Source: Marinobacter iranensis
GTDB lineage: Bacteria; Pseudomonadota; Gammaproteobacteria; Pseudomonadales; Oleiphilaceae
Direction of reading: 5' to 3'
Length of the DNA stretch: 64,000 bases
Assembly: GCF_029207565.1 (NCBI RefSeq)
Contig: NZ_JANCMW010000006.1
Span: 62,001-126,000 of the forward strand
Shown: piece by piece, positions 54,559 to 62,714 of the stretch
Position numbering within the stretch: the first letter of the stretch is position 1
Layout: each line of letters begins with the position of its first letter
The notes under the pieces: generated by a model
Seen by the model: only the letters and a program-made list of their open reading frames with translations
Databases searched by the model: none
What the model was told of the DNA's origin: nothing
Translations under genes and position numbers: made by a program

Positions 54559-54591
54559 CTGGCCGGCTGACGCCAATCGTCAACCGGCCAG
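54559..54591. other. Stable hairpin between the chemoreceptor and TRAP binding-protein genes
   Basis: Two stacked stems CTGGCCGG / CCGGCCAG and TGACG / CGTCA, split by one mismatch, with the loop CCAAT. It lies 12 bases past the chemoreceptor stop and 60 bases before the dctP-like gene on the same strand. No T-run follows, so it may be a Rho-type end, processing site or attenuator. Confidence 0.55.
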
Positions 54592-54602
54592 AAGCAACGA
54601 AT

Positions 54603-56279
54603 CTATACCTTGAACTGGCCTACCAGCTCACGCAGGCTTTCACCCAGTCGTGCCAACTCGTGGCTCGCTTCGTTGGTCTGGGTAACGCCGGTATCGCTGC
54701 GTTGCGCGGCATCCACGATACGCACCACGTTCTGGTTGATCTCCTCGGCCACCTGGCTTTGCTGCTCTGCGGCGGTGGCTATCTGGGTAACCTGATCGTG
54801 AATGTGCCCCACGGATTTCTCGATGGTGCGCAGGGCATCGGTGGCATGGTTGATACGCTCAACGGTTTCACTGGAGCGGGTGCGGGAAGCATCCATCCGC
54901 TCCACCGCTGCGCGGGACTCGGTCACGAAGCCATCAATCATGCCGCGAATCTGGTCGGCGGATTCGGCGCTGCGTTTTGCCAGCTGCCGCACTTCGTCAG
55001 CCACCACCGAGAAGCCACGGCCGTGCTCGCCAGCACGGGCAGCTTCAATGGCGGCGTTCAGGGCCAGCAGGTTGGTCTGGTCCGTCACCGCGTGGATCAC
55101 ATCCAGCACCTGGGTAATCTCGTCGGTTTTCGACGCCAGGTTACTGATGCGGGTAGAGCTTGATTCTATCTCTTCCGACAACTGGTTTACCGACGCCTGG
55201 GCGTTGGCGATGGTCTGCCCACCGTCCCGCGCGAGCCTGTCGGCATCGGAAGCGGCACCTTCCACCGAGTTGGCGTTACCGGAAATCTGCTGGATGGTCG
55301 CCGCCATTTCATTGATTGCCGAGGCAATCTGGTCGGTTTCTGAGCCCTGCTCCTGCACCGAGGCACGGGTTTCATTGGCGACTCGGCTGAGTTCCTCGGC
55401 AGCGGATGCCACCTGGTCGGTCGTGGCCCCCACTTCACGAATGGTGTCCTGGATTTTCACCACAAAGGCGTTGAAGCGACGGCCAAGTTCCGCAAGTTCG
55501 TCGTTGCCTTCATCCGGCAGGCGGTGGCGAAGATCCCCTTCCCCCTCGGCAATATCCTTCATCATGGCAATGACTTTGTTCAGCGGATTGGTGACGGTAC
55601 GGCCGACAAAGATGCCGATAAGCAGTGCAATGATCACCACGACCACTGTTACCAGAACAATAAAGCCCAGGGTCTTTGCAATCTCTTCTTCAATATCGGC
55701 ACGGGCGGCAGCCACCACTCTCTCAACATCGGTGACATAAACACCGGTGCCAATCATCCAGTCCCAGCCCGGAATAATGGTGGAATAGGATACTTTGGGT
55801 TCCACCTCGCCGGATTCCGGGTTCGGCCAGTCATATCCGAAAAAGCCCCCTTCCTCGGCGGCATCGAACAGTGACCGCACCAGTTTTTGTACATCCGGAT
55901 TCGTAGTGGGGCCTTCCCGCGAAGGATCCGGCGCGTAGGCGAGGTTCTCCAGGTCCCGGGCATAGGCAAATATGTAGTTACCGCCCTCAAACGTGATCGA
56001 ACGCAGACGGTTCCTTGCGGCTTCCTGAGCCTCTGCATCCGACAATTCCGGGTTGTTCTTTGCCTCCATAACGATGGAGCGGGCTGTGTCCACCAGGTTC
56101 TTCAACCCTTCCTTGCGCCCTTCAAGCAGGCTTGCTTCCAGGCGTTCAAGTTCAGCCTCACCGCTGTTTTTGATCTGGGCAATTGTAATCCAGGCAAGGG
56201 TTGCCGCCGTAATAAGTACGGGAATAAGTACACCCAGCAAAAGGCGGGAACGAATGCGGAGCCGGCTCAGCAGTGTCAT
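54603..56279 (-). CDS. Methyl-accepting chemotaxis protein with single Cache sensor
   Basis: Inner-membrane chemoreceptor of 558 residues. First membrane helix about residues 12-32; periplasmic sCache domain about 33-190 (NYIFAYARDLENLAYAPDP, GFFGYDWPNPESGEV, PGWDWMIGTGVYVTDVER); second helix about 193-215; HAMP about 216-268; signalling domain with the conserved tip DQTNLLALNAAIEAARAGEH. Single Cache domains of this kind usually bind small carboxylates. Next to a TRAP binding protein on the same strand, it may sense the same compound. GGAGT precedes the ATG. Confidence 0.93.
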   Translation of the reverse strand: MTLLSRLRIRSRLLLGVLIPVLITAATLAWITIAQIKNSGEAELERLEASLLEGRKEGLKNLVDTARSIVMEAKNNPELSDAEAQEAARNRLRSITFEGGNYIFAYARDLENLAYAPDPSREGPTTNPDVQKLVRSLFDAAEEGGFFGYDWPNPESGEVEPKVSYSTIIPGWDWMIGTGVYVTDVERVVAAARADIEEEIAKTLGFIVLVTVVVVIIALLIGIFVGRTVTNPLNKVIAMMKDIAEGEGDLRHRLPDEGNDELAELGRRFNAFVVKIQDTIREVGATTDQVASAAEELSRVANETRASVQEQGSETDQIASAINEMAATIQQISGNANSVEGAASDADRLARDGGQTIANAQASVNQLSEEIESSSTRISNLASKTDEITQVLDVIHAVTDQTNLLALNAAIEAARAGEHGRGFSVVADEVRQLAKRSAESADQIRGMIDGFVTESRAAVERMDASRTRSSETVERINHATDALRTIEKSVGHIHDQVTQIATAAEQQSQVAEEINQNVVRIVDAAQRSDTGVTQTNEASHELARLGESLRELVGQFKV

Positions 56280-56471
56280 CAGGGTTTACTCCGTAAAAGA
56301 TCAAATGTTGAACGCGATTATCCACAACTAAAGGCTGTGGTGTGTTCCAGTTTGTAAAACCAGCGTGTAAGGGATTGGGGTGTAACGCTGCGGCGATGTC
56401 ACAACTCATTCATGTATTTGCTTTTATTGTTTACAGTGGTATCGGCCAGCAGGTTAAAGACTTGAGCCAGC

Positions 56472-56490
56472 GTTAGACCAAAGGTCTAAC
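56472..56490. promoter_or_regulatory. Perfect palindrome upstream of the SixA-CHAD gene
   Basis: GTTAGACCAAAGGTCTAAC: 8-bp perfect arms around AAA, 55 bases before the ATG at 56546 and about 190 bases from the divergent chemoreceptor start. Its size and symmetry fit an operator (for example for a GntR-type dimer); a transcript hairpin is less likely as the loop is only 3 bases. Confidence 0.45.
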
Positions 56491-56545
56491 CCCTAACTTC
56501 GGATCCATCAAGCCAGGCACCGCAAAGCCTGCGCCAGGGGCACGG

Positions 56546-57931
56546 ATGAAACACCTCTATCTGATTCGCCACGCCAAATCCAGTTGGGCCGATGACAGCC
56601 TTCGCGACCACGAGCGCCCGCTCAATAACCGGGGCCAGAAGCAACTGGGGCCGATGAGTAAAGCGGTTCTTGCCGAAGGAGCTCTGGACGGGCCGGTATT
56701 CTGCAGCAATGCCATCCGCGCCAGGCAGACACTGGAAGGCCTGATACCGCGGGACCTTCGCAAAGCGGCTTACATAGCGCCCGTGCTTTATACCTTCAAC
56801 CACGAGATACTGATCGACTGGTTGCGTGGCCGGGAAGACGAGAGCATTACACTGATTGGCCACAATCCGGCCCTGGAGGAGTTAGCGGGCTACCTGCTGA
56901 AACATCCGCCGGAAAGCTTTCCCACGTGCAGCTTTATGCACATTGCCTTGCCGATAAAGCGCTGGCACAAGCTGTCCAGGAACAAGGGCCGGCTGGAGCA
57001 GTTCCTGACGCCAAAAGATGTCAGCTACGAACAGTTCGATCGCAAGCGCACGAAAGTCCGTACTGATGACGAGCCCCCTTTGGCCCGCCACATCCCCGAA
57101 GCGCTGCTGCGCCAGTATCAGCGCATGCGGGATCTGGAACCGGGCGTACTACGGGGCTACGACGACGAATTCCTGCATCAGTACCGCATCGCCATCCGCC
57201 GCAGCCGTGCCATTGCCGAAGCCATTGTTGAAATCAGTGGCGACTCCGATCTGCGCAAGGCCGTCAAGGTACTGAAAGGACATGCGCAGGCCACCAGCCA
57301 TCTCAGAGACCTGCACGTGTTCCTCGGCGACCTGGCCCAGTGGCTACTGGAAGAGAAGACGCAGGCGGCATTGGTCAGCTCCGGCGCCCGAAGCCATTTT
57401 GCCAACCTGACGAACGTTGAACACCAGACACTCGCCAAGCGACTGAACAGCAGGAAGTATCAACGGGACATGGATGATTGGCATCAACTGATCACGTCCC
57501 GCCATCTGGCAAAAATCACCCGCAAACTGGCAACCGGGGATATCCGGAAAGCGCTGAATACACGTATGGACCGCTACAACTCCCAGGTCCGGCAGTTGAA
57601 TGACCAGTCCCCGGACGAAAACTTTCATGCCCTGCGCAAACAGCTGAAACGCATACGCTACCTGGCCGAACTGGACAAACCGACGTTCCGCGACATGCTC
57701 AGGCCGTTAAAACACCGCCAGCAACGGTTCGGCGATTTTCAGGACCTGCATGTACAGATCGAAATGCTGCTGGCTTTTCGAGACAGCATCGCCACAGAAC
57801 CCGACATGCTGGAACCGGTGGCTGGCCTGAACGACCTGATCTCAAGCCTGGCCGAGGAGAAAACCCGCGTGCGGGAGGACCTGTTGGCCCTTGGAGGTAT
57901 CGAGGAACACCTGTTCAATGAGAGCCAGTGA
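56546..57931 (+). CDS. SixA phosphohistidine phosphatase fused to a CHAD domain
   Basis: Two-domain protein of 461 residues. Residues 1-150 form a SixA-type histidine phosphatase: LYLIRHAKSSW (phosphate-accepting His), RPLNNRGQKQL, SNAIRARQTLE and LIGHNPALEEL. Residues about 185-455 form a CHAD helical domain with conserved basic helices: HQYRIAIRRSRAIAEAI, ATSHLRDLHVFLGDL, HALRKQLKRIRYLAEL and FGDFQDLHVQIEML. CHAD domains bind polyphosphate. E. coli SixA alone is about 160 residues, so this is a fusion; a polyphosphate-linked or phosphotransfer role is inferred. Confidence 0.88.
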   Translation: MKHLYLIRHAKSSWADDSLRDHERPLNNRGQKQLGPMSKAVLAEGALDGPVFCSNAIRARQTLEGLIPRDLRKAAYIAPVLYTFNHEILIDWLRGREDESITLIGHNPALEELAGYLLKHPPESFPTCSFMHIALPIKRWHKLSRNKGRLEQFLTPKDVSYEQFDRKRTKVRTDDEPPLARHIPEALLRQYQRMRDLEPGVLRGYDDEFLHQYRIAIRRSRAIAEAIVEISGDSDLRKAVKVLKGHAQATSHLRDLHVFLGDLAQWLLEEKTQAALVSSGARSHFANLTNVEHQTLAKRLNSRKYQRDMDDWHQLITSRHLAKITRKLATGDIRKALNTRMDRYNSQVRQLNDQSPDENFHALRKQLKRIRYLAELDKPTFRDMLRPLKHRQQRFGDFQDLHVQIEMLLAFRDSIATEPDMLEPVAGLNDLISSLAEEKTRVREDLLALGGIEEHLFNESQ

Positions 57932-57937
57932 CCTTAG

Positions 57938-58834
57938 CTACGCAGAGCGCTCCCGCCCAACCCAGGCGGACCAGGAATAAAGCCCCAGCGCCACCCAGAT
58001 CATCGCGAAGCTCAACAGCTTTTCCCCGCTCATGGGTTCATTGAACACAAACAGCGCGATAAAGAACTGAAGCGTGGGATTGATGTACATCAGGAAGCCC
58101 ACGGTGGCCAGCCGTAGTCGGCGCGCGGCGCCAGCGAAAAACAGCAGGGGGATGGCGGTAACAATGCCGCTGGACATCAGTAGCAGCATGGTGGTTGTGC
58201 TGTCGTTGAAGTGGGATTCACCGGCGGCACCCAGCAACCCGAGAGCCAGCAGACCCACTGGTAGCAGAAGCAGTGTTTCCACGAACAGGCCCGAGAGACC
58301 ATCCAGTTCCACCTGTTTGCGAAGCAGGCCGTAAGTGCCGAAGCTGAAGGCAAGCACCAGGGTTATCCAGGGCACCACACCCAACAGGAAAAGCTGGTAA
58401 AGGATGGCGATGGTCGCCAGTGCCACCGCCACAATCTGCAATCGGGAAATAGTCTCCCGCAGCACCAGCATGCCCAGCCCCACATTCACCAGCGGCGTGA
58501 GGAAATAGCCCAGGCTTGCCTGGAGCACATGCCGGGTTTCCACGGCATAGATATAGATACCCCAGTTCAGGGCAATAAACACGGCGCACCCGAATACGAA
58601 GCCAAGCTTTTCAGGGTGCGCCAGCGCCGCCATGATAGGCTTCCAGCGACCGAGAAAGCTCACCACAATGGCCAGGAACACGCAGGACCAGACAATACGG
58701 TGAATCAGCACCTCGTAGGAAGGCACCCCTGCAAAAAGGGCAAAGTACAGCGGGAAGGAGCCCCAGATGGTGTAGGCCGCCAGGCCGTAGCCAACTCCCT
58801 TCGCAGCCTCAGGCTTGGCAGGCTTCACAGGCAA
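57938..58834 (-). CDS. rarD: RarD-type EamA permease
   Basis: Inner-membrane protein of 298 residues and about ten hydrophobic segments. The RarD signatures GYGLAAYTIWGSFPLYFALF, HRIVWSCVFLA, LNWGIYIYAVETRHVLQASLGYF and PLVNVGLGMLVLRE are all present. RarD proteins are drug/metabolite exporters of uncertain substrate. No ATG fits: an in-frame stop lies close upstream, so translation begins at TTG 58834 or GTG 58828, the former with AAGG 4 bases before it. Convergent with the SixA-CHAD gene. Confidence 0.92.
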   Translation of the reverse strand: MPVKPAKPEAAKGVGYGLAAYTIWGSFPLYFALFAGVPSYEVLIHRIVWSCVFLAIVVSFLGRWKPIMAALAHPEKLGFVFGCAVFIALNWGIYIYAVETRHVLQASLGYFLTPLVNVGLGMLVLRETISRLQIVAVALATIAILYQLFLLGVVPWITLVLAFSFGTYGLLRKQVELDGLSGLFVETLLLLPVGLLALGLLGAAGESHFNDSTTTMLLLMSSGIVTAIPLLFFAGAARRLRLATVGFLMYINPTLQFFIALFVFNEPMSGEKLLSFAMIWVALGLYSWSAWVGRERSA

Positions 58835-59022
58835 TATGCCTTGTATTCCCTGCGGCTACCGTCGAGGCAATAATCCGTGGTGACCTCTGCAACCATCTGG
58901 TTTTCCTCTTTGTCGTGTCTTTCGTGCCGTCGTGCCGGGTAAATCGTTCATTTTAACAGTTTTAGTTGCCCCGCCGCTGTGATATCAACACTCATCAATT
59001 CACTTGTTCGAGTAACCCGATT

Positions 59023-59754
59023 GTGACTGACCTTTCCCTGCTGCAGATTATCCTTGCCAATACAGCCCTGCTGGCTGGCGCCTGTTTGCAGGGTGTGGCG
59101 GGTTATGGCATTGGCACACTGGCGGCACCTCTGCTGTTTCTGGTCAGCCCCCTGCTGGTGCCAGCGCCGCTGGTTCTCAATGCCATGGTGCTGACCGTTT
59201 TCATGCTGGCCCGAAACCGGGGCGCGCTGCAAATCCGCGAGGTGCGCTTTGCCATTGGTGGCGGTGTTGGCGGCATGGTCCTGGCCGGGATCACGCTGAT
59301 GCTGATTTCACCCACCGGGTTTGAACTGATCTTCGGTGTTCTGATCCTGATCGGGGTGCTGCTGAGCGCAGGCGGATTGCGGCCTGCGCTGAATGCCCGC
59401 AACAGTGTTCTGGCCGGGGCTGCCTCAACCTACATGGGCACCATAACAGCTGTTGGCGGGCCGCCGATTGCGCTCATCTACCAGAACGAGAAAGGCCCGT
59501 TGGTGCGGGCCAATATGTCGGCATTTTTCCTGGTGGCTAGCTTTTTCAGTATTGCCGCCCTGGTGACCTCCGGTTATCTCGGGCAACGGGAACTGCAGCT
59601 GTTCGCGGTTACCTTCCCAGGCATGCTGATCGGTTTCTGGCTGTCCGGAAAACTGGTCAACCGCATGCCGTTTGACGGCCTGCGCCCGGTCATTCTTGGT
59701 ATCGCCGCCATCGCCGGTGTAGCGGCGCTGGTTCGCGGCCTGATATCACTGTGA
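59023..59754 (+). CDS. TSUP-family (TauE/SafE) membrane permease
   Basis: Sulfite exporter TauE/SafE-family protein of about 243 residues, eight hydrophobic segments. ACLQGVAGYGIGTLAAPLLF in the first half and YMGTITAVGGPPIALIYQNE in the second are the duplicated TSUP motifs. Substrates of the family include sulfite and organosulfonates; not identified here. The GTG at 59023 is preferred as it places the first helix at the N terminus; a TTG at 58966 in the same frame is possible. It diverges from rarD. Confidence 0.85.
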   Translation: MTDLSLLQIILANTALLAGACLQGVAGYGIGTLAAPLLFLVSPLLVPAPLVLNAMVLTVFMLARNRGALQIREVRFAIGGGVGGMVLAGITLMLISPTGFELIFGVLILIGVLLSAGGLRPALNARNSVLAGAASTYMGTITAVGGPPIALIYQNEKGPLVRANMSAFFLVASFFSIAALVTSGYLGQRELQLFAVTFPGMLIGFWLSGKLVNRMPFDGLRPVILGIAAIAGVAALVRGLISL

Positions 59755-59763
59755 CTGTCTGCA

Positions 59764-60444
59764 TCATTCAGCCCACAATCGCGCCCGGAAGCGGCTTTGC
59801 TTCCACAATACCGCAATCCAGATCGCGTGCAGGTTGATCAGGAACGCCAGTATCCATTCGAAAGCATTGTCTATCTGGCTGTAAATCCCTGGCACCACGG
59901 CAGTCAGAATAACCGAAAGTATGCCAACCGCCAGTGCCAGTTCGCACAACCAGAGCAGGTGCCTGCCGCTTTGGTGCCATCGGGGATGTCCTCTCAGGCC
60001 CGAACTGATCAGTAATTGGGCAATGTAGGTCAGTGAAAAGTACAACACCACACCAATGCGGCGCGTCAGGTTATAGCCGTCACCCTCATGGCCAAGCGCC
60101 AGGGTGTAAGCCGCCAGCGACACACAGGCAACAAACCCCAGCCAGGGAATCCAGGGGCGCCCGCGGCTGGTGGCACCCAGTTGTAACAGCCAGCGACCAT
60201 TCAGGAACCAGAACAGAATGCCAAGAATGGCCGCCGGCAACATGGTGCCCTTGAAGATGAAATAGGAGGTGCCATAGCGACCAGTGCGGCTGATGCTGGT
60301 GCAGCTGTCCCAGTAGGGAATACACCAGGAAATATGCCCTTCAAGTATCGACACTGCAAAGGTCGTGTGAATGGTAATCAACGGCGTCAGCGCGGCAGCC
60401 ATGGCCAGCCACCACAGTGGAATGCCATTCTTCACGTTAGTCAT
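59764..60444 (-). CDS. Uncharacterised multi-helix membrane protein
   Basis: Protein of 226 residues with about six hydrophobic segments. A conserved-looking loop CIPYWDSCTSISRTGRYG after the first helix recalls the Frag1/DRAM/Sfk1 group, but I cannot confirm this. GAGGA lies 6 bases before the ATG. Convergent with the TSUP permease gene (9 bases between stops) and divergent from the HD-GYP gene, from which it is separated by about 200 bases holding a palindrome. Confidence 0.7.
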   Translation of the reverse strand: MTNVKNGIPLWWLAMAAALTPLITIHTTFAVSILEGHISWCIPYWDSCTSISRTGRYGTSYFIFKGTMLPAAILGILFWFLNGRWLLQLGATSRGRPWIPWLGFVACVSLAAYTLALGHEGDGYNLTRRIGVVLYFSLTYIAQLLISSGLRGHPRWHQSGRHLLWLCELALAVGILSVILTAVVPGIYSQIDNAFEWILAFLINLHAIWIAVLWKQSRFRARLWAE

Positions 60445-60511
60445 AGCATTGTCCTCAATCCCCTAAACGCAAAACCCGAAGCAGCATGCCTACCAACGTC
60501 TGCTATACTTT

Positions 60512-60527
60512 GACATACAAGTATGTC
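60512..60527. promoter_or_regulatory. Palindrome in the divergent promoter region before the HD-GYP gene
   Basis: GACATACAAGTATGTC: perfect 7-bp arms around AA. It sits about 70 bases from the membrane-protein start on the left and about 145 bases from the HD-GYP start on the right. It has the size and symmetry of a dimer operator (TetR- or MarR-like). A TTGACA-like sequence overlaps its left arm (60510-60515). Confidence 0.45.
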
Positions 60528-60670
60528 GCTTCCTGTTACAGCATTTGACAATATTTTAGAAATCAGGCGATACACTGCAGCGGCATTCGCTCATACTTTA
60601 ATCGTGGTGCTCAAAGTCTGACCAGGGTGCATCCTGTTCAGTGCCATTCCCGGTTTTGAGACTGTGCATT

Positions 60671-62008
60671 ATGCCCATGGCCCGCGAGGACATCGTAGAG
60701 ACGGAGATCCCCGTATCCCAGTTGCAGATCGGGATGCATGTAATTCGTCTGGACCGGTCGTGGGAAGACACCGATTTCCTGCTGCAGGGATTTATCCTCC
60801 AGACTGAAGAAGATGTTCTCGCCGTTCAGCAGCAGTGTGAAAAAGTCACTGTTGAAGGGAAAGTTCAGGTTGTACCAGAGCCTTTTGAACGGTCGCCGGT
60901 GAGCCGCCGAAAAACGGCCGGTAAAAGCAGCCCCTCCGACACTTCACAGACCTCATCTTCGATTCCCAAGCGCCGGGTTACCTACGTCAACAAGGTAGAC
61001 GCCAGCCGTGAGATGTCTGCGGCACGAATGAGCTATACCGAGGCCAAAGCCACTGCAAAGAACATCATGTCCAGCCTGCGACTGGGTCGCACACTGGAAA
61101 TGAACCATATCCACCAGGTGGTGGATAGCTGCGTGGACAGTGTGCTGCGAAACGACAATGCCCTGCTGCTACTCACCAAGATCAAGAACAAGGACGAATA
61201 CACCGCCGAGCACTGCATCAACGTTTCGATATTGTCGGCGGCGTTTGCCAAAAACCTGGGGCTGCTGGAAGGAGAGATTCGCAATGTGGCCCTGTGCGGC
61301 CTGCTCCACGATGTGGGCAAGATGAGCATCGACGATGAGATCCTGAACAAACCCGGAGCCCTCACCCCCGACGAATTCGCGGTGATGAAAAAACACACTA
61401 CGTTCGGCCGCGATCTTCTGGCTTCCCTGCCCCGCCTCGCCCATTCAGCGGTCGATGTGGCCTATTCGCATCACGAACGAATGGATGGCAATGGCTATCC
61501 GCGAGGCCTGGCCGGCCACCAGATTCCGCTGTTTGCCAAGGTTGTGGGGCTGGTGGACACCTACGATGCCATCACCAGCTCCCGGGTTTACGACAAGGGC
61601 CGGGCCTCGATGGAAGCGCTGCAGATTATCCACCGCAACAAGGGCACCCAGTTTGATGCCGACCTGGCGGTGGAGTTTATCCGCATGATTGGCGTGTACC
61701 CGCCCGGCTCGATAGTGGAAATGACCAATGGGGAAGTGGGTATCGTGGTAGCCACACACCCCACCAGCAAACTCAAGCCCCGGGTGTTGCTGGTACGTGA
61801 CGCAAACAAGCATCCTCTGGCCACCTTCCGCGAAGTGGACCTGCTGAAAGACATCCCGGACAGCGCCGGGCAACCTTACAAAATTGCCCGGGAAGTACCG
61901 GATGAAAGCTACGGCATTGTGATGAAGGACTTCATCGAACAGGGCATACTCAACCGCAAGGCCCCGGAGGTATCAGCCCCGGTCGATGACGGCCATGGTG
62001 AGCCTTGA
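60671..62008 (+). CDS. HD-GYP cyclic di-GMP phosphodiesterase with N-terminal DUF3391
   Basis: Degrades cyclic di-GMP. N-terminal DUF3391 part (VSQLQIGMHVIRLDRSWEDT, about residues 10-100), then an HD-GYP domain with HCINVSILSAAFAKNLGL, LCGLLHDVGKMSIDDEILNKPG and HHERMDGNGYPRGLAGHQIP; both the HD pair and the HHExxDGxGYP motif are intact. About 445 residues. Start taken at ATG 60671; ATG 60677 is equally possible and there is no clear ribosome binding site. No membrane segment. The last 36 bases overlap the convergent thioesterase gene. Confidence 0.93.
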   Translation: MPMAREDIVETEIPVSQLQIGMHVIRLDRSWEDTDFLLQGFILQTEEDVLAVQQQCEKVTVEGKVQVVPEPFERSPVSRRKTAGKSSPSDTSQTSSSIPKRRVTYVNKVDASREMSAARMSYTEAKATAKNIMSSLRLGRTLEMNHIHQVVDSCVDSVLRNDNALLLLTKIKNKDEYTAEHCINVSILSAAFAKNLGLLEGEIRNVALCGLLHDVGKMSIDDEILNKPGALTPDEFAVMKKHTTFGRDLLASLPRLAHSAVDVAYSHHERMDGNGYPRGLAGHQIPLFAKVVGLVDTYDAITSSRVYDKGRASMEALQIIHRNKGTQFDADLAVEFIRMIGVYPPGSIVEMTNGEVGIVVATHPTSKLKPRVLLVRDANKHPLATFREVDLLKDIPDSAGQPYKIAREVPDESYGIVMKDFIEQGILNRKAPEVSAPVDDGHGEP

Positions 62009-62401
62009 AATACAGGTAAGCTTGCCTTCCTCGTTTTCCAGACGTATTTCCCAGACCTGTGTCGTACCGCCAATATGGACAGGGCGTGCTGTACCGTAGA
62101 CCCAGCCTTTGGAAGCCGAGCGAATATGGTTGGCGTTAATATCCAACCCCACCGCAATCTGGTTTTCTTTCCGCAGGCAATAGTTGGCGGCCATGCTGCC
62201 CAGCGTTTCCGCCAGCACCACTGATGCCCCACCATGAAGGATGCCGAACGGCTGCACCGTGCGCTCATCCACCGGAATACGCCCGATCACATAGTCATCA
62301 CCAATTTCCACGTACTCAATGCCCATGGTGGCCACGGCGGTGTTTTTGCTGGCCTCAGCCATTTGTTCAAGAGTGGGAATGCTGCGAGTCCAGATTGCCA
62401 T
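61973..62401 (-). CDS. Hotdog-fold thioesterase, YdiI/MenI-like
   Basis: Probable acyl-CoA thioesterase of 142 residues. GRIPVDERTVQPFGILHGGASVVLAETLGSMAA contains the catalytic-helix motif of the YdiI/MenI (DHNA-CoA thioesterase) type. AGGAGG lies 9 bases before the ATG at 62401 and 6 before a TTG at 62404; either may be used. Its 3' end overlaps the HD-GYP gene tail to tail. No menaquinone genes lie nearby, so the substrate is open. Confidence 0.87.
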   Translation of the reverse strand: MAIWTRSIPTLEQMAEASKNTAVATMGIEYVEIGDDYVIGRIPVDERTVQPFGILHGGASVVLAETLGSMAANYCLRKENQIAVGLDINANHIRSASKGWVYGTARPVHIGGTTQVWEIRLENEEGKLTCISRLTMAVIDRG

Positions 62402-62621
62402 CAACTGCTACCTCCTGATGTTGGAGAGCCAACGTGAAAACGCAGGCTCGGATTCCCGGAGTTTATACAGATAGGTAGCGAACGACCATAGGGTTTTAGT
62501 TTAAGGGTTTATCGCGCATCAGGTACGACTGCTTGCGGTTGATTTTCGATGCGATCACCACCACTAAGCTTTTATAAGGCAGTTATCCGAACTCATCCCA
62601 CGATCCATAAGGACAGATTGC

Positions 62622-62714
62622 ATGAAAGTACTGATGGTTCTCACCTCGCATGATCAGATGGGAGACACCGGCCACAAGACCGGCTTCTGGCATAAAGCAC
62701 AGGAAACGTCCTAA
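62622..62714 (+). pseudogene. Truncated N-terminal remnant of a DJ-1/PfpI-family gene
   Basis: A 30-codon frame starts at ATG 62622 with AAGGA about 9 bases upstream and reads MKVLMVLTSHDQMGDTGHKT, then GFWHKAQETS and a stop. The first 23 residues match the N terminus usual for DJ-1/PfpI glutamine-amidotransferase-like proteins (KVLMVLTSHDxLGDTGxKTGFW), which normally run about 225 residues. Family resemblance ends abruptly near base 62695, and nothing of the rest is found downstream. The gene was evidently cut by an insertion or deletion. Confidence 0.7.
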
